This document shows, one piece after another, positions 31,901-39,280 of a stretch of 64,000 bases of DNA. A program made the translations under genes and the position numbers. The notes under the pieces are model-generated. The model was not told where the DNA came from and searched no databases. It worked only from the letters and a program-made list of their open reading frames with translations. This stretch comes from Mesosutterella porci (lineage in GTDB: Bacteria; Pseudomonadota; Gammaproteobacteria; Burkholderiales; Burkholderiaceae_F), in the NCBI RefSeq assembly GCF_022134585.1, contig NZ_JAKNCT010000002.1, positions 1 through 64,000 on the forward strand, in the 5' to 3' direction. Within the stretch, counting starts at the first letter, position 1. Each line of letters starts with the position of its first letter.

Positions 31901-32108
31901 TGCCTTCGGGCTGGGCGTTGTTCCGCTGGTCCTGGCGCATGGAGCTGGAGCCGGCGCGCAGAACGCGATCGGCATGGCCGTTTTTGGCGGCATCATTACG
32001 GGCACTATCCTGTGCGTGTGCCTGGTGCCCATGTTCTATGTGCAGGTGAACCGCATCTTCAGGACTAAGCGCCGCCAGCTGCCCGACGATAAGGGCGCTG
32101 CGGTCTGA
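28965..32108 (+). CDS. RND multidrug efflux pump, inner-membrane transporter (AcrB/MexB type)
   Basis: A 1047 aa proton-driven drug exporter of the HAE1 type. It begins [21 protein letters not shown] and shows the paired proton-relay aspartates in [20 protein letters not shown] (about residues 408-409) in the fourth membrane helix. It also has [20 protein letters not shown] and [17 protein letters not shown] with the conserved helix-10 lysine. Two large periplasmic loops and 12 membrane helices give the usual internal duplication. Substrate range is not predictable. GGGGGAGA precedes the ATG. It lies between its adaptor and its outer-membrane partner. Confidence 0.96.
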   Translation: [1047 protein letters not shown]

Positions 32109-32113
32109 GTGGG

Positions 32114-33592
32114 ATGTTGAAAATGAAAAAGAAAACTGTATACGTCTCCCGCCGTGCCTTTTTGGGCCTTGGCGCAGTGTCCTCGGCATTGCTGCTTTCA
32201 GGGTGCGTCAACCTGGCGCCGGCTTATAAACAGCCCGCTGCGCCGGCTGAGACCACTGGGCGCTGGGCCGTGGATTCTGCGGCGGCCGGTGTCAAGCAGG
32301 CAGAGCTCGTGGTTTGGGAGCAGTTTTTCCTGGACGAAAGGCTGAAGAAGGTCATACGCATGGCCCTGGACAACAACAGGGACCTGCGCAGGGCCATGCT
32401 CGAGGTCGAGAGGCTGCGGGCGCTCTATCGCGTGTCGCGGGCGGATCTATTTCCGTCCGTGTCCGCGACGGCTTCAGGCAGTCACGCCAGGTCCTCCGTG
32501 GATACGCTCACTCCCGGAGCCTCGCGGATTTCCCATGTCTATGCTGCGGATCTCGCGATGTCCTCTTACGAGATCGACTTTTTCGGACGCATACGCAATT
32601 TGAATGAACAGGCGCTGCAGGCTTATCTGGCAGGTGAGGACGCGCATCGGAGTGCCCAGAACACCCTCATCGCGGAAGTGGCCACGATGTGGCTGTCGAT
32701 TGGGGCGGATCATGCCGCGCTTGATCTGGCCAATACAACGCTTCGCAGTCAGCAGCAGACTTACGCCTTGATGGAAAAGAGCTATCAGTCCGGAACGGCC
32801 AACAAGCTTGAACTGTCCCAGTCCCAGCAGACGGTGGCGTCTGCCAAGGCCTCGGTACAGGTTGCTCAGAACAGCCTGACCCAGGACGAAAACGCGCTGC
32901 GCCTGCTTGTGGGAGCGGAGGTGCCTCAGGAGCTTCTGCCGCGGCAGATTTCCCTGAAGGCTACGCTTCCTGCTTCGCTTCCGGCGGGGCTGCCCTCCGA
33001 GGTGTTGCTGCGCAGGCCCGACATAGCTGAGGCCGAGCGCAACCTCCGTTCAGCCAATGCGAGCATCGGGGTGGCGCGGGCCGCCTTCTTCCCGAGAGTC
33101 GCTCTGACGGGATCCATAGGAACTGCCTCTACGGACCTTTCCGATCTCTTCAGCGGCGGCCGGGGCACATGGTCTTTTGCGCCGACGGTTTCCCTGCCGA
33201 TTTTCCAGGGCGGGGCTAACGTGGCCAATCTTGAGGCTGCGAAGGTTTACCAGAAGGAAATGGTGGCGGCCTATGAAAAGGCGATTCAGTCAGCCTTCCG
33301 GGAAGTAAATGACGCCCTGTCTACGGAAAGCACGGTGACCAAGCGGCTGGAGGCTCAGGATGAGCTCGTCAAAGCCTCAGAAACGGCCTACGACCTTGCC
33401 ATGACCAGATACAAGCGTGGCGTCGACGATTTCCTTTCGGTTCTGGACGCCCAGAGGACGATGGTGGCTGCTCAGCAGACTCAGATTCAGACACAGCTGT
33501 CCCGGGCGGCCAGCCTGGTGACGCTCTACAAGGTGCTGGGCGGAGGGCAGGAGATAGAGGTTCCGGTCCGTGGGGACAACAAGGCATCATGA
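32114..33592 (+). CDS. outer-membrane efflux lipoprotein (OprM/NodT type)
   Basis: This protein forms the trimeric outer-membrane channel of the tripartite pump. The 492 aa protein carries a lipobox LLSGC (Cys31), followed by NLAPAYKQPAAP, the common start of the mature OprM family. Two outer-membrane efflux repeats follow, including LLRRPDIAEAERNLRSANASIGVARAAFFP-like segments and the closing DFLSVLDAQRTMVAAQ. The signal begins VSRRAFLGLG, which looks like a twin-arginine motif and is unusual here. It starts 5 nt after the pump gene; ATG 32123 is an alternative. It ends in an ATGA overlap with the TetR gene. Confidence 0.93.
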   Translation: MLKMKKKTVYVSRRAFLGLGAVSSALLLSGCVNLAPAYKQPAAPAETTGRWAVDSAAAGVKQAELVVWEQFFLDERLKKVIRMALDNNRDLRRAMLEVERLRALYRVSRADLFPSVSATASGSHARSSVDTLTPGASRISHVYAADLAMSSYEIDFFGRIRNLNEQALQAYLAGEDAHRSAQNTLIAEVATMWLSIGADHAALDLANTTLRSQQQTYALMEKSYQSGTANKLELSQSQQTVASAKASVQVAQNSLTQDENALRLLVGAEVPQELLPRQISLKATLPASLPAGLPSEVLLRRPDIAEAERNLRSANASIGVARAAFFPRVALTGSIGTASTDLSDLFSGGRGTWSFAPTVSLPIFQGGANVANLEAAKVYQKEMVAAYEKAIQSAFREVNDALSTESTVTKRLEAQDELVKASETAYDLAMTRYKRGVDDFLSVLDAQRTMVAAQQTQIQTQLSRAASLVTLYKVLGGGQEIEVPVRGDNKAS

Positions 33593-34260
33593 AGGAAGGA
33601 GTCAAACGCAGAGGCTCCAAAGCGGCGCAGAGAAGGGGGGAAATTCTGGATGCCGCCCTTCTCTGTTTCCGCGAAAAAGGATTCCACGCGGCCAGCATGA
33701 GCTACATTGCCAAGGCCTTTGGAATGAGCGCCGGGCACATTTACAACTACTTCAACAGCAAGGAAGATATCATCGGGGCCTTGGTGGCCCGATGGCTGAA
33801 GCAGTACATCAGCGAGACCCTGATAGTTGTAGAGAAAGACCCTGAGATCCAGAAGGAAAGGCTCTACAAAATCGTCTACAGGGAGCTTGATAAAAGAATC
33901 AACAGCGGCGACAAGGCTCTGCTGTTTGAAATAGCCGCCGAGAGCCTGCGCAATGAAAAGATCGCCCGGATTATCAGGAGCGCAGAGCAGGAAGCCGCCA
34001 ACTATCTGACGCAGCAGGTGCTAGAGCGCTACCAGGCCCTGAACCGCAAGCCGCCCAAGGATCTGGTTTACAGGCTTGCCGTTGGAAACGCCATTTTCAA
34101 CGGCCTTTGCTTTTTGTCCATTTCTAGATCGGACCTTTCCCTTGAGGCCCTGACGCCGATTGTCGTCCAGCTGCTGATGAATTTAGACGGTTTCCCCATC
34201 GCAGCCGCTGATGGTTCGGGCTCGAGGCATTCCCCTTCGCCGTCCGGCCAGGGGGAATGA
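33589..34260 (+). CDS. TetR family transcriptional regulator
   Basis: A 223 aa one-domain DNA-binding regulator. The TetR N-terminal helix-turn-helix is clear at about residues 17-62 (GEILDAALLCFREKGFHAAS, then MSYIAKAFGMSAGHIYNYFN and SKEDI). The C-terminal ligand domain is divergent. Its ATG overlaps the stop of the outer-membrane gene by 4 nt, so regulator and pump are co-translated. It probably represses the operon by binding the palindromes near 27605-27662 and is relieved by a pump substrate; this is inference. The gene ends in a Ser/Pro/Gly-rich tail. Confidence 0.9.
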   Translation: MKEGVKRRGSKAAQRRGEILDAALLCFREKGFHAASMSYIAKAFGMSAGHIYNYFNSKEDIIGALVARWLKQYISETLIVVEKDPEIQKERLYKIVYRELDKRINSGDKALLFEIAAESLRNEKIARIIRSAEQEAANYLTQQVLERYQALNRKPPKDLVYRLAVGNAIFNGLCFLSISRSDLSLEALTPIVVQLLMNLDGFPIAAADGSGSRHSPSPSGQGE

Positions 34261-34268
34261 AGGCGCCG

Positions 34269-34292
34269 CGGCGGGAAAAGGATTTCCCGCCG
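34269..34292. terminator. bidirectional terminator-like hairpin between convergent genes
   Basis: CGGCGGGAAA (34269-34278) pairs perfectly with TTTCCCGCCG (34283-34292) around a 4-nt loop. It sits between the convergent TetR and HtrA genes. No T-run follows on either side, so it may act as an mRNA 3' end or an inefficient terminator. Confidence 0.5.
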
Positions 34293-34312
34293 GGAGCGCG
34301 CCGGCTTCTCCC

Positions 34313-35788
34313 TTACTGGGCCTGCAGCTCAACCGGGACGAAGATCCTGCTCTTGTTTCTCTGGATGAGAAGCGCAATCTGCTTGCGTCCCTTGAGAGCC
34401 TTGGAAAGATCCCCGTTGGTCTTGACCGGAGTTCCGTTTACGGACACGATGATGTCCCCCGGACGAATCCCGGCTTTCGCAGCCGCGCCTTCAGCCTGTG
34501 CGATCAGAAGACCGGAGGTGCCGGCCCTCTTTGCTTCCTTAGCCGTCAGCGGGCGGACGGTAACGCCGAGTCTGCCCTGGGATTCCTGCTTCACCGCTCC
34601 CTGAGAGTCATCGCTGTCCGAGCCTTTGGCCGCATGCGCGCTTTCCGTCGAGCTCCCAATGGTGACAGGAATGCGGATCTCTTTCTTGTCGCGCAGAACA
34701 GTCAGTTCGATGCGGGTGCCAGGCTTCGTAAACGAGATCAGCCTCGGCACGTCGCTGAAGCTCTTGATTTTTTCTCCGTTGACGGCAGTGATGATGTCCC
34801 CGGGCTTCAGGCCGGAGTTCGCGGCAGGGCCGTTGGCCTCAATCTGAGCAATGACGGCCCCTTTGGTTTCCTCAGGAAGTCCGAAGCTCTTTGCCAGTTC
34901 CGGCGACAGCTGCTGCACCATGACCCCGAGGCGGCCGCGGGTCACTTTCCCGTTCTTGATGATCTGGTCCTTGACCTGGCTCGCAATATTGATCGGGATC
35001 GCGAAGGAAAGGCCCATTGATCCGCCGGAAGTCGAGAAAATCTGCGAGTTGATGCCGATCACCTCGCCGTTCATGTTGAACAGCGGACCGCCGGAGTTGC
35101 CCGGGTTGATGGCGACGTCTGTCTGTATGAACGGGACGATGTTTTCCTCAATGTTGCGGGATTTGGCGGAAACGATGCCCGCCGTGACAGAGTTGGTAAG
35201 GCCGAACGGACTGCCGATGGCCGCCACCCATTCGCCGACCTTGACATTGTCGCTGTTGCCGAGACGGACGACGGGAAGCCCCTTCGCGTCAATTTTCACG
35301 ACAGCAATATCCGTCTGTTCGTCGTAGCCGAGGACCTTGCCCTTGAACTCCCGGTCGTCGGTCAGCCGGACGATGATCTCGTCGGCATCGCTCACCACAT
35401 GCGCATTGGTGAGGATCAGGCCGTCAGAGCTGATGATGAAGCCCGAGCCAGTGCCCCGCTGCTCAGGGACGGTGCGCTCTCCCCCGCCGAAGAAGGGGAA
35501 ACCGAAGCGTCTGAAGATTTCTGCTTGGTCATCAGGGATGTTGTTGAACAGGCCGTTGATTTTCTCCTTGTGCTCCTTCTTGACCATGGAAATGTTCACA
35601 ACAGCCTTGCCGTAGTGATCCACCAGGACCGTAAAATCCGGCAGCTTCTGCTGATTGATGATGGGGCCGGGGGCGGCAGTCGAAGGCGAGGCGGCGTTTT
35701 TTGCATTGGCCGTGAAGACTCCGCCTGCGAACGCGGCCACAATGGCTGCCGTAACCAGGGCGGGTTTCATGAATTTAGAAGAAAACAA
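34313..35788 (-). CDS. periplasmic serine protease/chaperone, HtrA (DegP/MucD) type
   Basis: It degrades or refolds misfolded envelope proteins. From TTG 35788 the 491 aa protein has a signal peptide (AALVTAAIVAAFAGG-like, ending TANA at about residue 29), the trypsin-like catalytic triad His130 (LTNAHVV), Asp160 (QTDIAVV) and Ser232 (GNSGGP), and two PDZ domains starting GRLGVMVQ and GRLGVTVR. The TTG is preferred because AGGAG lies exactly 7 nt upstream; the next ATG (35770) has no ribosome site. A hairpin at 35815-35838 lies in the leader. It follows the sensor kinase gene by 92 nt on the same strand, which suggests control by that system. Confidence 0.93.
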   Translation of the reverse strand: MFSSKFMKPALVTAAIVAAFAGGVFTANAKNAASPSTAAPGPIINQQKLPDFTVLVDHYGKAVVNISMVKKEHKEKINGLFNNIPDDQAEIFRRFGFPFFGGGERTVPEQRGTGSGFIISSDGLILTNAHVVSDADEIIVRLTDDREFKGKVLGYDEQTDIAVVKIDAKGLPVVRLGNSDNVKVGEWVAAIGSPFGLTNSVTAGIVSAKSRNIEENIVPFIQTDVAINPGNSGGPLFNMNGEVIGINSQIFSTSGGSMGLSFAIPINIASQVKDQIIKNGKVTRGRLGVMVQQLSPELAKSFGLPEETKGAVIAQIEANGPAANSGLKPGDIITAVNGEKIKSFSDVPRLISFTKPGTRIELTVLRDKKEIRIPVTIGSSTESAHAAKGSDSDDSQGAVKQESQGRLGVTVRPLTAKEAKRAGTSGLLIAQAEGAAAKAGIRPGDIIVSVNGTPVKTNGDLSKALKGRKQIALLIQRNKSRIFVPVELQAQ

Positions 35789-35880
35789 CGTGAATCTCCT
35801 CGAAAAATGAGCGCGCAGGCCCTCTGGGCAGCGCCTGCAGATAGGCATAAAGATAATGGAAAACGATATATCTGCGTTTA

Positions 35881-37251
35881 TCAGTTTGTGTTCGAGTTGT
35901 GACTGTCCCCCCGGCTTTGTAACAAAAATTTGTCATCAGCGGGGGTGCCCGGCAGAGGAAGCCGGATTTCCATGGTCGTGCCGCGGCCGTCCAGCCCGTC
36001 GAGCACCCGAATGCTGCCGTGATGGATCTCGACGATGCGTCTGACGATGGCAAGGCCCAGCCCAGTGCCGGACGTATGGGTGCCAAGAGCCCTGTAGAAG
36101 CGCTCAAACACGCGGCTGCGGTCTTTTTCCGGGATTCCCGGGCCATTGTCTGAAACACGGATCAGCACGCCGTTTGTATCCGAAGATGCGGAGAGTTCAA
36201 TCCGCCCGTTTTCCGGCGTGTACTTGATGGCATTGTCGGTGAGGTTGGTCACCATGAGATGCAGGGCGTCGGGCATCCCCAGAACCGTGAGGCTCGGAGA
36301 GGAGGACGAGACAGTGATGTTTTTCTGCCTTGCGATGGGCTGCATCTCACCGGCGATCGCGCCGAGCATTTCATCCACTCGAACGGAAGACTGCGGGTGC
36401 TGCACGGAATCTGGGTCAAGGCGCGCGATTGTGAGCAGTTGCTCGATCAAATGGGTCGCCCGGGCAATGCCCTCGTCAAGCCGCAGAAAGTACTTCATGC
36501 GCTTCTCGTCCGAATCGGCTTTCCGGGCGAGCTGCGCCTGCAGCTTGATCGCAGTGAGCGGTGTCCGCAGCTCATGGGCGGCATCGGCGGCGAAGCGCTT
36601 TTGCGCATCAAGACTCACAGAGAGGCGCTTCAGCAGGCGGTTGAGCTCTTCCACCAGGGAACGAAGCTCCTCGGGCAAACCGCTGGTCGGGAGGGGCGTG
36701 AGCGAAGAGGGGGATCGCTGGGCTACGGAGCGGGCGGTTCTGTCCAGCGGGGCGAGCCCTTGGCCCACAATGAGCCAGATCAGAATGGCGGAGATGGGGA
36801 TGGCGAAAAGGAAAGGCTGAAGGATGTGCAGCGATGACATAGCTGCCAGGCTGGTGCGGACCCGCACGGGCTGGCCTGCCTCGATGATTTCAGTGCCCGA
36901 CGGCATGGTGTAGACGCGCCAGTCGCTTCCTGCGAGATTCAGGGTGGAGAATCCTTCCTTTTCAAGAATCGGAAAAGGTTCTGTTTTGTCCGACAGAAAA
37001 AGCCTGTTGCTGGCTGAGTCGTAGATCTGCAGGCGGACCTGGTGCTCCGGGTTGCTTCCGACCAGCGTGACTTGCGAGGGGGCAAGACTTCCCCTTGTGG
37101 CCATGGCGCTGGCGGTCTGCTGCAGCTCTCGGTCGAGCAGGCGGTCAAACTCCTCCTCCGCAGAGTGCAGAGCCGCCCATCCAGCAATGAATCCTCCGAC
37201 CAGCTGGACAAAAATCAACGTGAAAAGGAGCCGTGTTCTGATGGAGCCCAT
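35881..37251 (-). CDS. two-component sensor histidine kinase (QseC/PmrB-like)
   Basis: A 456 aa inner-membrane sensor. Membrane helix 1 (about 8-28) and helix 2 (about 144-162) enclose a periplasmic sensor loop of about 110 residues. A HAMP-like linker follows, then the H-box DAAHELRTPLTAIKLQ with phospho-acceptor His226, the N-box TNLTDNAIKYTPENG, the G1 box SDNGPGIP and G2 GTGLGLAIV. It starts 6 nt after the response regulator stop. The signal sensed is unknown; QseC/PmrB relatives sense envelope stress, metals or cationic peptides. Confidence 0.92.
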   Translation of the reverse strand: MGSIRTRLLFTLIFVQLVGGFIAGWAALHSAEEEFDRLLDRELQQTASAMATRGSLAPSQVTLVGSNPEHQVRLQIYDSASNRLFLSDKTEPFPILEKEGFSTLNLAGSDWRVYTMPSGTEIIEAGQPVRVRTSLAAMSSLHILQPFLFAIPISAILIWLIVGQGLAPLDRTARSVAQRSPSSLTPLPTSGLPEELRSLVEELNRLLKRLSVSLDAQKRFAADAAHELRTPLTAIKLQAQLARKADSDEKRMKYFLRLDEGIARATHLIEQLLTIARLDPDSVQHPQSSVRVDEMLGAIAGEMQPIARQKNITVSSSSPSLTVLGMPDALHLMVTNLTDNAIKYTPENGRIELSASSDTNGVLIRVSDNGPGIPEKDRSRVFERFYRALGTHTSGTGLGLAIVRRIVEIHHGSIRVLDGLDGRGTTMEIRLPLPGTPADDKFLLQSRGDSHNSNTN

Positions 37252-37257
37252 GGCAGG

Positions 37258-37914
37258 TTATGTTTCGAGCAGATAGCCGACGCCCCGCACCGTCTTGATG
37301 GCATCCTCAGAAAGTTTCTTCCTCAGGTGGTGGATGTGGACTTCTATGGCATTGGAGCCGACAGTGGAGTCCCAGTTGTACAGGTTTTCCTCAAGCTTCG
37401 AGCGGGGCTGCACGACGCCCGGACGCTCTGCCAAGGCCTCAAGAAGCGCATACTCCTTGGCGGAGAGGATAACCGGTCTGCCGTCATAGAAGACCTCGCG
37501 CGTCGCCGGCCGGATCTGAAGCTTACCTCGCGTTATGACGGGTTCAGCCCGGCCGCTTGCCCTGCGCGACAGGGCGCGGATCCTTGCGGACAGCTCCTCG
37601 AGGTCAAAGGGCTTAATCAGATAGTCATCCGCCCCGGAGTCCAGCCCCTTTATTTTGTCGTCCAGCGTATCCCGGGCTGTCGTCACGAGTACAGGAAGAT
37701 CGTTTTTCAGGCGGCGAATCTCCTTGAGCAGATCAAGTCCGTCCATCCCTGGCAGGCCCAGATCCAGAATAGCCATGGCAAAACCCGTGGTTTTAAGGGC
37801 GAGCAGGGCGGAGTCGCCATCCTGCAGCCAGTCAACGGCATAGCCCTCGCCCTGCAGCCAGTCGGAAACACTCTCACCGATCATTGGATCGTCTTCGACC
37901 AGTAAAATTCGCAT
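37258..37914 (-). CDS. two-component response regulator, OmpR/PhoB class (QseB/PmrA-like)
   Basis: A 218 aa regulator. The receiver domain has the acidic pair at residues 8-9 (VEDDP), phospho-acceptor Asp51 (ILDLGLPGMDG) and the conserved LIKPF lysine. The C-terminal winged-helix DNA-binding domain contains LSAKEYALLEAL and the recognition helix SNAIEVHIHHLRKKL. This C-terminus is typical of the QseB/PmrA branch. ATG 37914 lies 4 nt after the upstream VTT-like gene, and the kinase follows 6 nt downstream, giving a tight three-gene unit. Confidence 0.94.
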   Translation of the reverse strand: MRILLVEDDPMIGESVSDWLQGEGYAVDWLQDGDSALLALKTTGFAMAILDLGLPGMDGLDLLKEIRRLKNDLPVLVTTARDTLDDKIKGLDSGADDYLIKPFDLEELSARIRALSRRASGRAEPVITRGKLQIRPATREVFYDGRPVILSAKEYALLEALAERPGVVQPRSKLEENLYNWDSTVGSNAIEVHIHHLRKKLSEDAIKTVRGVGYLLET

Positions 37915-37918
37915 GCAG

Positions 37919-38527
37919 TCAGCCCCCGGAAAAAAATTTTTCCCATTCATGCCAAAGGATATAGCGAAGACAGGGAAAAAGCACGGCCAGCAGCAGAAGA
38001 AAACCCGGCAGACGGTTCCAGACGGAAATCCTGCTCGCGGTCCAGTATTCCGCAGCCGCGCAGAAAGCCGCGCCCGCCGCACAGACAAAGGCCGTCCAAA
38101 GCAGGCACCCGAATAGGCACAGGGCTGCGAAACGGCCTGCAGAGAGCCGCTTAGCGAAGCCGGCGCGTATTGGAAAACTCGATTTCGGCAGCGGAAGCAC
38201 GCGATAGAAAAGCAGCCCCGGCAGCCTCTTGGGAAGCCCGATGCGATGCGTGCGCAGCAGGGGTGAAACCCGGCCAGGCCAAGGCAGAGGCCAGCCGGGG
38301 TGCCTTCTGCCCGCGAAAAACCAGAACAGGTCCGAGAGAACCGCGGCGGCAAAGATCACGCAGGCGGTCTGGACGGGAGGAAGGATGCCCGAGGCCGCCA
38401 GAAAGGCGGCGAGTACGGCCAGGGTTTCTCCGCCGAGCAAAACGGCCAGGCCTGCGGCCGGCAGGCCCCAGGCCGCGGCGGCGCTCAGAACGGGCATGGC
38501 AGGCAACAGTTGGGAAAATGAAAGCAT
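37919..38527 (-). CDS. VTT/DedA-like integral membrane protein
   Basis: A 202 aa very hydrophobic protein rich in Ala and Leu. GGETLAVLAAFLAASG (about residues 32-47), AAAVLSDLFWFFAGRR and a following Arg-rich FYRVLPLPKSSFPIRAGF resemble the re-entrant loop layout of VTT (SNARE-associated/DedA) proteins, which include undecaprenyl-phosphate and phospholipid flippases. The match is by pattern only and divergent. It is the first gene of a unit with the response regulator and kinase, which hints at a membrane-lipid or cationic-peptide stress role. Confidence 0.6.
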   Translation of the reverse strand: MLSFSQLLPAMPVLSAAAAWGLPAAGLAVLLGGETLAVLAAFLAASGILPPVQTACVIFAAAVLSDLFWFFAGRRHPGWPLPWPGRVSPLLRTHRIGLPKRLPGLLFYRVLPLPKSSFPIRAGFAKRLSAGRFAALCLFGCLLWTAFVCAAGAAFCAAAEYWTASRISVWNRLPGFLLLLAVLFPCLRYILWHEWEKFFSGG

Positions 38528-38719
38528 ATGCTCGGAAACGTTTGCAGGATCGATCCTTGCCGGAGCAGGCCCGCTGGGCGGCAGGCGGTTTTCCTGCCAG
38601 GCAGAAGCGGCCCGATGCCGGGATTTTATCAGCTGGGCGAGTACGCTCTGACCGCAACGAGCTTCTGGGGCGGCCCGGTTGGTGATAATCTTAAAAACTT
38701 GTACTCCGGGTGGCTGGTT

Positions 38720-39274
38720 ATGGCTTTAGGTTCAACAATTTATAAAGTGGAGCTGGACATCTCTGATCTGGATCGCAGTTATTATGCGAGCCATTCTCTC
38801 ACTGTGGCCCGGCATCCCTCAGAGACGGAGAGCCGTCTGATGCTGCGTCTTCTCGCCTTCAGTCTGTGGGGGAGCCCGACGCTGCGCTTCATCGACGGGC
38901 TGTCGAGGGACGGCGAGCCCGCGCTCATGGACGTCGACGACACGGGATGGACCAGCCGCTGGATCGAGTTGGGCGTGCCCGCTGTGAAGCTTGTCAGAAA
39001 GGCGGCCGGCAGAAGCTCAAAGGTCATCGTTCTGTCCTATGGAGAGAGCCGGATCAGCCAGTGGTGGCAGTCCGGCCGTGCGGATTTTGAAAAAGTGGGC
39101 CGTCTGGGCGTCTACTGGATTTCCGATGACGAGCTCGCGGCCCTTGCCGGGCTGTGCGGGCGGCATATGAGGCTGGCTGTGACAGTCCAGGATAAGATCG
39201 CATACGTCGCCGATGCGCTCGGACACAACATCGAAATCGATGTGAAAACCCTGAAGACCCCTCGGGCCGACTGA
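38720..39274 (+). CDS. yaeQ: YaeQ family protein
   Basis: The 184 aa protein begins MALGSTIYKVELDISDLDRS, then YYASHSLTVARHPSETESRLMLRLLAF, the diagnostic start of YaeQ. The family has a PD-(D/E)XK nuclease-like fold; its cellular role is unresolved. The frame is open from 38528, but ATG 38720 gives the family N-terminus and length. It is divergent from the VTT-like gene (192 nt apart) and convergent with the radical SAM gene, whose stop is 6 nt away. Confidence 0.9.
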   Translation: MALGSTIYKVELDISDLDRSYYASHSLTVARHPSETESRLMLRLLAFSLWGSPTLRFIDGLSRDGEPALMDVDDTGWTSRWIELGVPAVKLVRKAAGRSSKVIVLSYGESRISQWWQSGRADFEKVGRLGVYWISDDELAALAGLCGRHMRLAVTVQDKIAYVADALGHNIEIDVKTLKTPRAD

Positions 39275-39280
39275 GGGCCG

